NCBI RefSeq assembly: GCF_026627505.1
Contig: NZ_JAPNLK010000009.1
Location: forward strand, 62,001 to 126,000
Direction of reading: 5' to 3'
Source of the DNA: Streptomyces sp. H27-H5
GTDB lineage: Bacteria > Actinomycetota > Actinomycetes > Streptomycetales > Streptomycetaceae
DNA: 64,000 nucleotides
The position numbers and the translations under genes are program-made. Positions 43,001 to 51,722 of this stretch are shown one piece after another; the first letter of the stretch is position 1; every line of letters starts with the position of its first letter. The notes under the pieces are model-generated. The model made no database searches, was not told where the DNA came from, and was given only the letters and a program-made list of their open reading frames with translations.

Positions 43001-43519
43001 CTTCGTGCGGCCGGAGAGGACGGTCTCCCAGGCCAGGACCGGCTTGTCGTCCTTGAGCCGGACGACCAGCCGACGGTCGAGGACCTTGTCCACCGAGGCG
43101 AGTTCGGCGCGGGAGGTGGCCTCGGCCGTGCGGGCGGCGACGGTCGGGGTGGTCGCCACGTCGATCACGGTCGTGGAGGCCGACTGGAGGGCGCGGACGC
43201 GGCCCTCGCCGTCGGCGAGGACGACCGCGTCGCCGCCGACGACCGGCAGGCCGCGGTAGCTGCGCTCGTAGGCGACGGAGTAGAGGTCCTGCACCCAGGG
43301 GGTGACCAGGCGCCGGTCGTACTGCTGTTGGGGAGAGTTGACGAGGGTGTCGAGTCCGCTGCGGACCGCCGCGTCGGCGGCGGCGACGGCCCGGGCGGCG
43401 GATCCGGTGGGTTGTCCCTGCTGTTGCGGCGTGGCCGAGGCGGTGCCGGCCAGCGCGCCGGCGAGGCTCGCGGTCAGTGCCATGGCGGCCACGGACGCCA
43501 TCCATCTGGTGGGCTGCAA
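40013..43519 (-). CDS. Secreted two-protease fusion: M4 (thermolysin-like) and M28 (aminopeptidase) domains
   Basis: About 1168 residues. A signal peptide ([20 protein letters not shown]) and an FTP/PepSY propeptide lead to an M4 domain with HEYGH at 330-334, a Glu in [11 protein letters not shown] near 353 and the active-site His near 418. An Ig-like domain (528-626) follows. Then comes an M28 domain with all zinc ligands: AHLDG (His717), GINDNGSG (Asp729), [11 protein letters not shown] (Glu763/764), NFDMVGS (Asp792) and CYHSACD (His879). A second Ig-like domain (917-1014) and a C-terminal jelly-roll-like domain ([13 protein letters not shown]) end the protein. TTG with GGAG upstream is my start; an ATG six codons later is possible. 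Confidence 0.9.
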   Translation of the reverse strand: MQPTRWMASVAAMALTASLAGALAGTASATPQQQGQPTGSAARAVAAADAAVRSGLDTLVNSPQQQYDRRLVTPWVQDLYSVAYERSYRGLPVVGGDAVVLADGEGRVRALQSASTTVIDVATTPTVAARTAEATSRAELASVDKVLDRRLVVRLKDDKPVLAWETVLSGRTKTAPSKLHVFVDARTGKVVDRHDEVVAGTGTSKWNGPSPLTIDTTASGGTYSLRDPNRTGLSCADYSTGTVFSKSSDSWGSTSATSKETGCTDLMFAAQKQWDMLGQWLGRNGVSGNGRSFPGKVGLSDLNAYWDGSSVTIGRNTANEWIAGVDVVAHEYGHAIDSNTPGGTSGQEAGLGEGTGDIFGALTEAYINEPSPYDTPDYTVGEMINLQGRGPIRNMYNPPAVNNDPACYSSAIPGTEVHAAAGPLNHWFYLLAEGTSPGGGKPTSSTCNSSTLTGVGVQNAGKIFYGGMLLKTSSMSYKKYRTATLGAAKSLDPTTCNLFNKTKAAWDAISVPAQSADPTCTPSGQNDDFSLALNPAAGTVQQGGSVTTSVATNTTTGSAQQVTLSATGLPAGVTATFNPATVQSGQSSTLTLSANSSAAPGASTVVVKGQGPSLAHTVDYTLNVGGTQPGNDPPNISVANVQAHLTQFNTIASQNGGNRRAGSAGYTQSLAYVKGRLQAAGFTVTEQNCTSCTYPSNNLIADWPGGPADQTVMFGAHLDGVSAGPGINDNGSGSATLLENALVLAQKNPTMTKHVRFAWWTDEEQGLNGSEFYVGRLSSAERTAIKAYYNFDMVGSTNGGYFINNVNSAAAAPLKAYWTSLNLAPEENVEGQGRSDDYSFQQGGIPTSGYAAGASARKTSAQATKWGGTANSAYDSCYHSACDTTNNISATVLDRSADGVAYAIWKQAVGGETPAQDFSLATSPAAGSANPGGSVTSTVNTTTVSGAAQTVALSVSGAPSGVSATLSPTSVQSGQSSTLSVQVGAGTAQGTYTLTVTGTGTTSHSTTYTLTVGGGGGTCTPRQVVVNGGFENGSSPWTASSGVITNQAGQTPHGGSYKAWLNGWGTSRTDSASQSLTIPAGCSVHQLSFYLHIDTDENENVAYDTFKVSVGGQTLETLSNVNANSGYALKTYDVSRFAGQTVTLQFQGAEDQSLQTSFVVDDVTLQVS

Positions 43520-43601
43520 GAGTCCACTCCGATCGTGTGTGGGGGGTCTGGCTGCGCCGAGTATGGGCGTGGACATGGCGAGATTGGGACATCCCTGCCG
43601 G

Positions 43602-43619
43602 CATAAGACCCGCGTTATG
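43602..43619. promoter_or_regulatory. LysR-type box between the protease and lysR genes
   Basis: CATAAGACCCGCGTTATG is a palindrome with 5-bp arms around an 8-base centre and fits the T-N11-A rule of LysR operators. It lies 34 bases upstream of the lysR start and about 83 bases upstream of the protease start, so LysR could control both. Confidence 0.55.
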
Positions 43620-43652
43620 GTGCGGTGGGGTCACCCTGCGTAAGCTGCCCTG

Positions 43653-44612
43653 ATGCAGCTGGAGTTGAGGCATCTGCAAGCCGTCTGCGAGATCGCGGAG
43701 GCCGGCAGCCTGGGGGGCGCGGCGCGGCGGCTGGGGATCTCACAGCCGGCGCTCTCGGCCCAGTTGCGCAGGATCGAACGGGTCACCGGCGGCGAACTCT
43801 TCGTCCGGGGCCGGCACGGCGTGGAACCGACTCCGCTGGGCCAGTTCGTGCTGGCCAAGGCACGCCGGGTCCTCCACGAGATGGACGCGCTCGGCGCCGA
43901 CACCCGGGCCATGTCGACCGACGACCCGCTGCGGCTCGGCTGCATCATGCTCGTCCTGCTCGACGGCCTGCTCGCGCGCACCGATCTGGCCCTGTCCGGG
44001 CGGGAGATCACCGTGGACCTGGAGGACTCGGTGACGGCCCTGGTGCGGATGCTGGGCGCGGGCCGCTACGACGTCATCGTGTACGGCGAGGTCAACGACC
44101 ACGTGGTGCCGCTGCCCGGCGGTGTCCTGGCCCGGACCTTGGTCCCCAGGGAGCCCTTCTGCATCCGGATGTCCGCCCGGCACCCGCTGGCCCGGCGCGA
44201 CGACCTCGAACTGGCCGACCTGGCCGACGAACAGTGGATGACCCTGGTGGAGGACGACGACGGCGGCCCCGAGGCGCTGATCGAGGCCTGCGCGAAGGCG
44301 GGTTTCGTCCCGTCACTGCGCTATCGGATCATCGACCGCAAGATGCGGCACGACCTGATCGCCGCGGGCCGCGCCATCGCGCTCAGTCAGCCCACGGCGC
44401 CCGTCGTGGACGGCACGGTGATGCGCCCCCTGGTCGGCACCCCGATCACCGGACGCATCCGGCTGGCCTGGAATCGCTCGTCGGTCTCCGCGCTCCAGGC
44501 GGACGTCCTGTACCGCGCGGCGGCGGGCTCGTACCTGGCCAACATCGACAACCACCCCTTCCACCGGGCCTGGTGGGACGCCCACCCGGAGGTCCACCCG
44601 GCCCTCGACTGA
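43653..44612 (+). CDS. LysR-family transcriptional regulator
   Basis: A 319-residue LysR regulator. The N-terminal helix-turn-helix runs over about residues 5-62 (HLQAVCEIAEAGSLGGAARR, then ISQPALSAQLRRIE). The periplasmic-binding-like effector domain follows. The protein is divergent from the double-protease gene, with a LysR-type palindrome in between, so control of the secreted protease is the simplest hypothesis. Its stop codon lies in a 15-base tandem duplication. Confidence 0.92.
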   Translation: MQLELRHLQAVCEIAEAGSLGGAARRLGISQPALSAQLRRIERVTGGELFVRGRHGVEPTPLGQFVLAKARRVLHEMDALGADTRAMSTDDPLRLGCIMLVLLDGLLARTDLALSGREITVDLEDSVTALVRMLGAGRYDVIVYGEVNDHVVPLPGGVLARTLVPREPFCIRMSARHPLARRDDLELADLADEQWMTLVEDDDGGPEALIEACAKAGFVPSLRYRIIDRKMRHDLIAAGRAIALSQPTAPVVDGTVMRPLVGTPITGRIRLAWNRSSVSALQADVLYRAAAGSYLANIDNHPFHRAWWDAHPEVHPALD

Positions 44613-44680
44613 ACCGGCCCCGCGTGAACCGGCCCCGCGGCGGGCCGGACCCGCGGAAGGCCGGACCCGCGGAAGGCCGG
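44610..44680. repeat. Two short tandem duplications after lysR
   Basis: TGAACCGGCCCCGCG occurs twice in a row (44610-44624 and 44625-44639); its first three bases are the LysR stop codon. Immediately after, GGCCGGACCCGCGGAA occurs twice (44643-44658 and 44659-44674) plus a partial third copy. Confidence 0.9.
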
Positions 44681-44732
44681 CGGGACCGGGGTCGAGCGGG
44701 AGGGGGCGGCGGGGACCGCCGTACCGGGGCCG

Positions 44733-46853
44733 TCAGCGGACGGCGTCGACCCTTGAGGGGTTCGCGTCCATGAGCGCGAGGTCGGCGGTGAGGTTGTCCA
44801 GCCAGGCCATCGCCGCGAAGAACACGGGCGCCGCCGTGTCCGGTTCGGGGCGGTGCAGGGCCCGCTCCGGCGGCGCCGACGGGGGCCTCGGGGCGCCGGC
44901 GCGGTCGGCCACCTCCCGCAGCCCGGCCGCGACCCAGGTTCCGTACTCCCGGACACCGGCCGCCTCGACGGGCCCGAGCGGCAGGCCGTCGGGGCTGTTC
45001 AGGACCCGCCGGGAGCCCCAGAGCACGTGGTGGCCGACCATCAACGCGGCCTGCCAGTCCTGGTGGGGCGCGGCGGGCCGTTGGCGTTCGGCCTGGTACT
45101 GGGCGAACGCCGTCTCGGCCATGGTCAGGGCGTGCCGCACCCGCATGTCCTCGGGGCCGGGCGGCGCCGCCGTGTCGCGGGTGGTCACCTCGACGTCGTC
45201 CGCCGCGGTGCGCAACAGCACGGCGACCGCGCGCTGGAGTTCGTCATGGGCGCCGCGCGGCCAGGCCAACACGCCGCAGACGATGCCGATCACGCTGCCG
45301 ATGAGCACGTCCAGGAAGCGGACCTCGGCCAGTTGCCAGGTCACCGGCGCCAGTTGGGCGAAGACCATGGCGACGACCAGGGTGAACATCGCCTGCGCCC
45401 ATCCGACCCCCTTGACCGGACCGACGATGAACGTGACCAGCATCAGGGGCGGCAGCATGACCTCGTAGACGGTGGTCGCCTCGCCCGCGAGCCCCAGCAC
45501 GGTTCCGGCGGCGAGCGCGCCCAGGCTGGTGCCGATCAGGGCGGTGCGTACGGTGCCTCGGGTGGCCACGGCGGTGGTGCGGGTCAGGCTGACCACGGCG
45601 AGCATGGCCCAGAAGCCGTGCGGGAGCGAGTCGACCCCGGCCACGGTGCGGGCGACGGCGAGGGCCACGGCGAGCCGGACGGCGTTCTGGAAGTGCACGG
45701 ACCTCGGGCCGCTGTGCCCGGCGATCCGGTGCCACCACAGCCGGGCCGTGCTCTGGCGGGCGTACCAGAAGCGGTCCGCCGGGTCGCCTTCCCGTCCGGC
45801 CGCCCGGCCGTGCACGGCGAGTTCCGCCGCCGCGCGCAGGACGAGCGCGGCGTCGGCGACCTCCAGCAGCGCGGCGTGCCGGGGGCCGGAGCCCGGCTCC
45901 GAGATCGGGGTGTCGGCGAGTTCGGCCCGCAGCCTCCACAGGGGCGCGGAGTCCGTCGGGGGCGGGTTGCCCTCCCGCAGCAGGACGGCGGTGCCGTCGG
46001 CCGATTCCCGTACGGCCCGTACGACGCGCAGGCCGGGCTTTCGGGCGGGCAGCCCGGCCGCCGGTGCGGGGAGGTTGCGGAGCCGGGCCAGCAGGGTGCG
46101 GGCCGCGAGCCCGGTGTGGGCGAGCGCGCGCTCGCGCACCCCGGGGCCGGCGGGTCGTTCCGCCTCCGGGACCAGGGAGGGGCGCAGTGTCTCGGCGACG
46201 GCCTTGGACCGTTCGGCCTCGGCGGCGGGCAGGGTGTGGGGCGGGCGTTCCAGGTCGCTCGCGCAGCGGGCCGCCTCGACGGCGGCGTCGGCGGCCCGGT
46301 CCCGGTAGCCGGGGACGCGCGGGTCGGGCAGGACGTACCGCTCGGCCAGGATCAGCAGGACCAGTCCCACGAGGGTGCCGCCCAGCCGCTCCGGGAGGTC
46401 GTCGGGGGCGTACGGCGGGAAGCTCGGCAGGATGTACATCAGCTGGAGGCCGGGGGCGGCGCCGGCCGGCCGGGGCCCGCCCGCCGCGGCGAACGCCAGG
46501 CAGAAGCCGATGACGAGCATGCCGGCGACCGCGGTCCAGGTCCGCACGGCGAGGAAGGTGCCGATCACCACCAGCACGCAGGTCACGGGCAGGACCCGCA
46601 CGATGACGACGGCCCGCTGCCTGCCGCTGCCGGGGATCCGGGACAGGCCCGCCAGGGCGACGGCGGCGAACAGGGCGTAGGTGGCGCCGACGGACCGGTC
46701 CAGTCCGTACAGCAGCACGTAGAAGGCGAGGCAGGCGGCGAGGGTGACCCGGACGGACCGGCGCGCGGCCGCCGGCACGGCGCCGGTGCCCGTCCGGAGT
46801 TCCTCCAGGGCTCGCACGGTTTCAGCGTCGCACGGCCGGCGCCGGCGGGACAT
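44733..46853 (-). CDS. FUSC-family membrane protein, long form
   Basis: A 706-residue membrane protein. About five membrane segments lie in residues 30-180. A long cytoplasmic helical middle follows, then a second membrane block around residues 390-540 (FQNAVRLAVALAVARTVAGV), and a helical C-terminus. This is the FUSC/YccS plan for putative exporters. It differs from the shorter paralogue at 34 kb in length and loops, so they are not recent duplicates. GGAGG is 14 bases before the ATG, so the true start may be slightly different. A USP gene precedes it by nine bases. Confidence 0.82.
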   Translation of the reverse strand: MSRRRRPCDAETVRALEELRTGTGAVPAAARRSVRVTLAACLAFYVLLYGLDRSVGATYALFAAVALAGLSRIPGSGRQRAVVIVRVLPVTCVLVVIGTFLAVRTWTAVAGMLVIGFCLAFAAAGGPRPAGAAPGLQLMYILPSFPPYAPDDLPERLGGTLVGLVLLILAERYVLPDPRVPGYRDRAADAAVEAARCASDLERPPHTLPAAEAERSKAVAETLRPSLVPEAERPAGPGVRERALAHTGLAARTLLARLRNLPAPAAGLPARKPGLRVVRAVRESADGTAVLLREGNPPPTDSAPLWRLRAELADTPISEPGSGPRHAALLEVADAALVLRAAAELAVHGRAAGREGDPADRFWYARQSTARLWWHRIAGHSGPRSVHFQNAVRLAVALAVARTVAGVDSLPHGFWAMLAVVSLTRTTAVATRGTVRTALIGTSLGALAAGTVLGLAGEATTVYEVMLPPLMLVTFIVGPVKGVGWAQAMFTLVVAMVFAQLAPVTWQLAEVRFLDVLIGSVIGIVCGVLAWPRGAHDELQRAVAVLLRTAADDVEVTTRDTAAPPGPEDMRVRHALTMAETAFAQYQAERQRPAAPHQDWQAALMVGHHVLWGSRRVLNSPDGLPLGPVEAAGVREYGTWVAAGLREVADRAGAPRPPSAPPERALHRPEPDTAAPVFFAAMAWLDNLTADLALMDANPSRVDAVR

Positions 46854-46862
46854 TCGGGGACG

Positions 46863-47279
46863 TCAGTCCTCCGTCGGGACGCAGAGCACGGGGACCGGCG
46901 ACAGGTGCAGCAGTTTGTGCGGGGTGGAGCCGAGCAGGGCGCCGCGGATCGGGCTGTCCCCCCACGTGCCGACGATGACGACCCGGGCCCGGTGTCGTGC
47001 GGCGGCGTCGAGCAGGGCCTGGGCCGGTTTTTCGTCGACCACCTCCACCGTCGAGGGGACTCCGGCCTCGTCGGCGGCCTCCACGGCGTGCGCGAGGGCG
47101 CTGCGGCCCGCCTGGCGGACTGCTTCGCGGTGGGCCCGGTACTCCTCCCCGGTGGCGCCGGGCGCGTTCGCGCCGTAGACCAGCACCAGGGGTTCGCCGA
47201 AGGCGGTGGCCACCTCCAGGGCCACCCGCAGGGCACGTTCGGCGCCGGGTGATTCGTCGTACCCGAGGACCACGGACAT
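46863..47279 (-). CDS. Universal stress protein, UspA family
   Basis: A 138-residue single-domain USP. It opens MSVVLGYDESPGAERALRVA and has the nucleotide-binding motif G-x2-G-x9-G-S/T in GTWGDSPIRGALLGSTPHKL, so it probably binds ATP. GGGAGG stands close before the ATG. It lies between an APC permease gene and a FUSC gene on the same strand with gaps of 15 and 9 bases. All three are likely one operon, with the USP as a cytoplasmic partner of one of the transporters. Confidence 0.9.
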   Translation of the reverse strand: MSVVLGYDESPGAERALRVALEVATAFGEPLVLVYGANAPGATGEEYRAHREAVRQAGRSALAHAVEAADEAGVPSTVEVVDEKPAQALLDAAARHRARVVIVGTWGDSPIRGALLGSTPHKLLHLSPVPVLCVPTED

Positions 47280-47294
47280 GGGAGGCCTCCCGCT

Positions 47295-48803
47295 TCAGTG
47301 CTGTGTGGCGTGGACGAGCGCGGGGTCGGCGACGCCGCGTCGCTCCTGCCAGAACCGGCCGTCCCGGAGCCGCCAGAAGCACATGACGAGGACGCCGACG
47401 ACGGCGATCCCGATCCCGATGACCAGCGGCGGTCCCAGTCCGAACCAGGAGACGCCGCCCGCCGAGTTGGCCGGGTTCGCCATGTCGCCGATCGACTCCA
47501 CGAGCAACCAGGCCAGCAGTGCGGCGCCCACCAGCGGGCCCAGACCGATGAGCAGGAAGTTGTGCAGGCTCTCCGTCAGGTGGCGCCGGTAGTAGATCAC
47601 GCAGGCCAGGCCGGTGAGCGCGTAGTAGAAGGCGATGAGCAGGGACAGCGCCGTCAGGGAGTCGAGCAGGGCGTTCTCGCTGATCTGGTTGACGACGAGG
47701 TACCAGGCGATGGCGATGCCGGCGACCCACCAGGTGCTGACGTCCGGGGTGCGGAACCGCGGGTGGATGTGGGCGAGCCCCGGGGGCAGCGCGTGGCGGC
47801 GGGCCATGGACAGGGCGGTGCGGGAGGCGGGGATGATCGTGGTCTGGGTGGAGGCGAGGGCCGAGGTGCAGACGGCGAGGAGGACCACCCAGTCCCAGCC
47901 GCCCATCACCTCGTGGGCGAGGACGGCGAAGACGGCTTCCTCCTCCCCCGCGTTGTCGGCGAGGAAGGCGGTTCCGGCGTAGGCGACGACGGCGAAGCCC
48001 ACGGACAGGTAGGTCACCAGCAGCACCACGGTCGACCAGATGCCCGCCTTGCCGGGTGCGGTGGCGGAGTTCTCGACCTCCTCGGTGAGGTTCACCGCGG
48101 ATTCCCAACCCCAGTAGATGAAGACGCCGAGCAGCAGTCCGCCGGTGAGGGCGGCGCCGCCGGCGCCGAACGGGTTGAGCCAGTCGATGCTCGGTTTGAT
48201 CGAGTCGAGGGTGCTGGTGCCGGCGTAGACGCGGTAGAGGGCGACCACCGCGAAGGTCAGCAGGAAGAAGACCTGGGCGATGATCAGCACGTCCTGGAGG
48301 CGCGCCGACATCTCCGTTCCGATGACGCAGACGGCCGTCATGGCGAGGATCACCACGACGGTGAGGGTCTGTCGGATCACGGGGTCGGTCGCCCAGTCGT
48401 CGAGGCCGGCGGCGAGCAGGCCGAAGTGGACGGCCACGTCGGCGAGGGAGCCGATGACCAGCACGCCGGTCATGGCGATCGCCCAGCCGCCCAGCCAGCC
48501 GGCCCACGGGCCCATGGCCCGGGTCACCCAGGAAAAGGTGGTCCCGCAGTCCTGGTCGACCTTGTTGAGGTAGTAGAAGGCGGCGGCGATGAGCAGCATC
48601 GGGACGAAGGACGCCAGCATCACGCCGGGGGCGTAGATCCCCGCCAGTGCCACGATCGGCCCGATGACGGCGGCCAGCGAGTAGGCGGGCGAGGTGGAGT
48701 TGAGGCCGATGACGAGCGCGTCGAGGAAGCCGATCGCGTTGGCTTTGAGCCCCGCCTCCGGGATGTCGCTCGCCGGTCCGCCGGCCTTGCCGTCCTGGGC
48801 CAT
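47295..48803 (-). CDS. APC-family amino acid permease
   Basis: A 502-residue membrane protein with about 12 segments of the amino acid-polyamine-organocation superfamily. The first segment GLNSTSPAYSLAAVIGPIVA and the later FSWVTRAMGPWAGWLGGWAI are typical of the substrate and sodium/proton site. FIYWGWESAVNLTEEVEN in the middle is characteristic of a subgroup that handles amino acids or related compounds. The ATG for MAQDGKAGG has GAGGA upstream. It leads an operon with a USP and a FUSC gene. Confidence 0.9.
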   Translation of the reverse strand: MAQDGKAGGPASDIPEAGLKANAIGFLDALVIGLNSTSPAYSLAAVIGPIVALAGIYAPGVMLASFVPMLLIAAAFYYLNKVDQDCGTTFSWVTRAMGPWAGWLGGWAIAMTGVLVIGSLADVAVHFGLLAAGLDDWATDPVIRQTLTVVVILAMTAVCVIGTEMSARLQDVLIIAQVFFLLTFAVVALYRVYAGTSTLDSIKPSIDWLNPFGAGGAALTGGLLLGVFIYWGWESAVNLTEEVENSATAPGKAGIWSTVVLLVTYLSVGFAVVAYAGTAFLADNAGEEEAVFAVLAHEVMGGWDWVVLLAVCTSALASTQTTIIPASRTALSMARRHALPPGLAHIHPRFRTPDVSTWWVAGIAIAWYLVVNQISENALLDSLTALSLLIAFYYALTGLACVIYYRRHLTESLHNFLLIGLGPLVGAALLAWLLVESIGDMANPANSAGGVSWFGLGPPLVIGIGIAVVGVLVMCFWRLRDGRFWQERRGVADPALVHATQH

Positions 48804-48821
48804 GTACGCATCCTCACGCAC

Positions 48822-48856
48822 CCGGCACCGCCGCGCGAGGCGGGCGGCGGTGCCGG
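48822..48856 (-). terminator. Terminator of the BBE flavoenzyme gene
   Basis: A perfect 13-bp stem (CCGGCACCGCCGC with its complement) over a 9-base loop, between the stop of the BBE gene and the start of the APC permease gene. Confidence 0.85.
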
Positions 48857-48884
48857 TGGGCCGGTCGGGCCGGGTGGGGCTCCG

Positions 48885-50414
48885 TCAGTCGACGGCCTGG
48901 GCGAAGCGGAAGAAGCGGTGCGGGTCGTAGGCGCGCTTGACGCTCCGCAGGCGGGTGTAGTTGCGGCCGTAGTAGGCCTCCCGCCAGTTCGTGAGCGCCG
49001 GGTCCATGTAGTTCTGGTACGAACGGCGGCTGGAGCGCGGGTACAGGGTGGCGTAGCCGCCGTCGACCCAGTCCTGGGCGCGTTCGCGGTCCTCCGCGGC
49101 GGGGTCGCCGACGGGGAGGCCGACCTGGAAGCCCGCCTCGAACAGCACGTCGCGGTGGACGAAGGCGGTGGCGTCGGGGGCGACCTCGTTGATGCGGCCG
49201 CCGTACGAGAACAGGCCCAGGAAGCGGAACTGGCCGGGCCGCGGGTCGCTCCGCAGGACGGTGAGGGCGGCCTCGGCGGTCGCCGGGGTCCAGCGCCGGT
49301 CGAAGTACACGTTGCGGTAGGTGGCGTAGCTCTCCCGGGGCAGCGTGGCCCTCGGCGAGTAGCCGATCCGGTGGCACTCCTCGACGGAGGCGTCGGCGCA
49401 GCCGTACACCTTCATCATGGCCTGCTGGTACGGGAGCTGCGCGGCCTCGCGGCTCGTGGTCGGCCGGCCCGCCGAGGCGACCAGCCGGTCGAGGTGTCGG
49501 TCCGCGGCGGCCAGGGAGCCGACGTGGGCGCCGGAGACGACGACGGTGGGGGCGGTGCCCTCGGGTGAGTCCGCGGGGAGGATGACGAACAGCTCGGAGG
49601 CGAGTTCGCGCGGTGCGTCGGCGATCCAGTCCTGCCAGGCGAGCAGGACGTCGGCGGCGTGGGCTCCGTCGTAGGTGAGGGTGTAGACGGTCATCGAGGG
49701 CGCGTCGACGGGGCGCAGTTCCAGGTCGGTGACCACCCCGAAGTTGCCTCCGCCGCCGCCGCGCAGGGCCCAGTACAGGTCCGGGTGCTCGGCGGCGGAG
49801 GCGTCGACCACCGAACCGTCGGCGAGGACGACGCGGGCGGAGACCAGCCGGTCGCTGCCCATGCCGAAGGCGCGCGCCGTCAGTCCGAGGCCGCCGCCCT
49901 GCACCCAGCCGCCGATGGCCACGGTGGGGCAGGTGCCGGAGCCGAGCTGGATGCCGCGGGGGGCCAGGGTGTTGAGGATGTCGACGCCCTGGCTGCCGGG
50001 GCCGAGCCGGACGGTGTCGCGGCCCGGTCGGATGCTGTTGAGCCGGGAGACGTCGATGACGAGTCCGGTGGTGGTCGAGTAGCCGGCCTGGCTGTGGCCG
50101 CCGCTGCGGACGGCGGCGTGGAGCCCGTGGTCCTGGGCGAAGCGGACGCAGTGGGCCACGTCGGCGCTGTTGGCGCAGTAGGCGACGGCCTGGGGCCGGA
50201 TCGCGTCGTAGCGGGCCATCTGGAGCTGTTTGGCCAGGTCGTACGTGGGGTCTTGGGGCAGGACCAGTCGGCCGGTCAGCCGTTCGCGCAGGCGGGCGAA
50301 CGGGGCGCCGCGGTCGCTGGCGAGGGCCGCGGTCCCGAAGGCGGTGCCGGAGGCGAGGAGGCCGGCGGCCCCGGTCGCGGCGCCGGCTCTCATGAGTGTG
50401 CGTCTGCTGATCAT
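48885..50414 (-). CDS. Secreted FAD-linked oxidase of the berberine bridge enzyme family
   Basis: A 509-residue protein with a twin-arginine signal (MISRRTLMRAGAATGAAGLL), so it should be exported folded with its cofactor. The FAD domain has both covalent attachment sites: His107 in VRSGGHSQAG and Cys162 in GTCPTVAIGGW, which predicts bicovalent FAD. The BBE C-terminal segment YQNYMDPALTNWREAYYGRN, followed by YDPHRFF, is present. Such enzymes oxidise sugars or secondary metabolites. GGAG is nine bases before the ATG. Confidence 0.92.
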   Translation of the reverse strand: MISRRTLMRAGAATGAAGLLASGTAFGTAALASDRGAPFARLRERLTGRLVLPQDPTYDLAKQLQMARYDAIRPQAVAYCANSADVAHCVRFAQDHGLHAAVRSGGHSQAGYSTTTGLVIDVSRLNSIRPGRDTVRLGPGSQGVDILNTLAPRGIQLGSGTCPTVAIGGWVQGGGLGLTARAFGMGSDRLVSARVVLADGSVVDASAAEHPDLYWALRGGGGGNFGVVTDLELRPVDAPSMTVYTLTYDGAHAADVLLAWQDWIADAPRELASELFVILPADSPEGTAPTVVVSGAHVGSLAAADRHLDRLVASAGRPTTSREAAQLPYQQAMMKVYGCADASVEECHRIGYSPRATLPRESYATYRNVYFDRRWTPATAEAALTVLRSDPRPGQFRFLGLFSYGGRINEVAPDATAFVHRDVLFEAGFQVGLPVGDPAAEDRERAQDWVDGGYATLYPRSSRRSYQNYMDPALTNWREAYYGRNYTRLRSVKRAYDPHRFFRFAQAVD

Positions 50415-50452
50415 GCGGATGGCTCCCCCGGTGGGCACGGTGTGGTGGATGT

Positions 50453-50488
50453 GGTGGATCGCGTGGGTGCGGTGGATCGCGTGGGTGC
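50453..50488. repeat. 18-bp tandem duplication between two flavoprotein genes
   Basis: GGTGGATCGCGTGGGTGC occurs twice in immediate succession. The surrounding 80 bases are built from more GTGGTGGA and GTGGGTG units, so the whole gap is simple-sequence DNA. Confidence 0.9.
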
Positions 50489-50500
50489 GGTGGGTGTGGG

Positions 50501-51718
50501 TCAGGCGGGTGTGGTGCGGCGGGTGCGGAAGGCGGGGTCCGCCTGGCGCAGCAGTTCGTCGGCGTCGTCCAGCGGTGGGCGGATCCACTGCGCGGTGAGG
50601 GTCCGCTTGAGGGTCTTGGCCTCCGCGCCGGTGAGCCGTACGGTCCGCTCCCAGCCGGTGGTGGACACCGCGCCCGCCTCTCCCAGGTCGAGGGTGGTGA
50701 CGTGGGGGGCGGGGCGGAACGGTGCGGGCGCCCGGCCGGTCAGGCTCGCGGCGGCGTTGTGCCCGGCGTGTTTGCCGAGCGGGATGGCGTACTGGCAGCT
50801 CGGCAGCACGAGGTGGTCCGGGTCGGCCCGGGCGGCTGCGGTGTCCCCCGCCGCGTACACCCCGGGGACGCCGGGGACGCGGAGGAACTCGTCCACCTCC
50901 AGGCGTCCGATCGGGTCGCGGGGGCCGGGGACCAGCGCGGTGAGCGGGGCCGCGACGACCCCGCCGGTCCACACGACGGTGCGCGTGGACAGCACGGCGC
51001 CGTCCGAGAGGGTGGCGTGCGCGGGGGTCACCCGTTCCAGGGTGGTGGCCGGACGGGTGTCGACGCCGAGCCGTTCCAGTGCCTCGACGATCACCGGTCG
51101 GGGGCCGGCGCCGAGGCCGGGGGCGAGTTCCGGGTCCCGTTCCACGAGGACCACCCGTACCTCGGCGGCGGCGCCGTGGGGTGCGGCGATCGCGCGGAGC
51201 CGGCCGACGAGTTCGGTCGCGGTCTCCAGGCCGGTGAAGCCCGAGCCGATGACGAGGGCGGTGAAGCGGCCCGGTGCGACGGGCTCTCGCGGCAGCCCGC
51301 GCAGGTGGGTGTCCAGGGCGGTGGCGGAGTCGATGTCGTCGACGTCGAACATCAGGTCGGCGCCGGGCAACTCGGGCCGCACCAGACGGCTTCCGCACGC
51401 CAGGATCAACCGGCGGTAGGGCAGGACGCGTTCCCGGCCGGCCGCGTCCGCGGCGGTGACGCGTCGCCCGACGCCGTCGATTCCCGTCACGGTGGCGGCG
51501 ACGCGCTCCACCCCGACCGGGCCCAGAACGCGGTCGAGCGGGACCCTCATGGTGTGCGGGTCGGCCTCGTAGAGCCGGGGCCGGAGCACCAGGTCGTCCC
51601 CCGGTGTGACCAGGGTGACCGAGTGGTGGGGGGCGCCCGCCTCCCGGAGGGCGCGGACGGCGGACGCGGCCGCCCACACCCCGGCGAAACCGCCGCCGAC
51701 GACGAGGATGTCGGGCAT
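50501..51718 (-). CDS. NDH-2-like NAD(P)/FAD-dependent oxidoreductase
   Basis: A 405-residue flavoprotein with two Rossmann folds. The FAD loop is ILVVGGGFAGVWAAASAV, the NAD(P) loop is ALVIGSGFTGLETATEL, and the FAD-closing segment VPGVYAAGDTAAA is intact. Overall it resembles type II NADH dehydrogenases and related quinone reductases, without a clear membrane helix. It begins four bases after the unknown gene upstream and lies 86 bases before the BBE gene. The three are probably one operon. Confidence 0.88.
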   Translation of the reverse strand: MPDILVVGGGFAGVWAAASAVRALREAGAPHHSVTLVTPGDDLVLRPRLYEADPHTMRVPLDRVLGPVGVERVAATVTGIDGVGRRVTAADAAGRERVLPYRRLILACGSRLVRPELPGADLMFDVDDIDSATALDTHLRGLPREPVAPGRFTALVIGSGFTGLETATELVGRLRAIAAPHGAAAEVRVVLVERDPELAPGLGAGPRPVIVEALERLGVDTRPATTLERVTPAHATLSDGAVLSTRTVVWTGGVVAAPLTALVPGPRDPIGRLEVDEFLRVPGVPGVYAAGDTAAARADPDHLVLPSCQYAIPLGKHAGHNAAASLTGRAPAPFRPAPHVTTLDLGEAGAVSTTGWERTVRLTGAEAKTLKRTLTAQWIRPPLDDADELLRQADPAFRTRRTTPA

Positions 51719-51722
51719 CGCG

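Noticed and set aside
38246..43606. A 1786-codon open frame on the + strand opposite the double-protease gene
   Set aside because: It is a GC-skewed antisense shadow. Its translation is low-complexity Gly/Val/Ala/Asp, while the minus strand encodes an unmistakable signal peptide and two complete protease domains.
50415..51677. A long frame fusing the BBE oxidase to an upstream His/Thr-rich region
   Set aside because: The fused part is the out-of-frame antisense reading of the NDH-2-like gene and the tandem repeat. The Tat signal and ribosome site place the real start at 50414.
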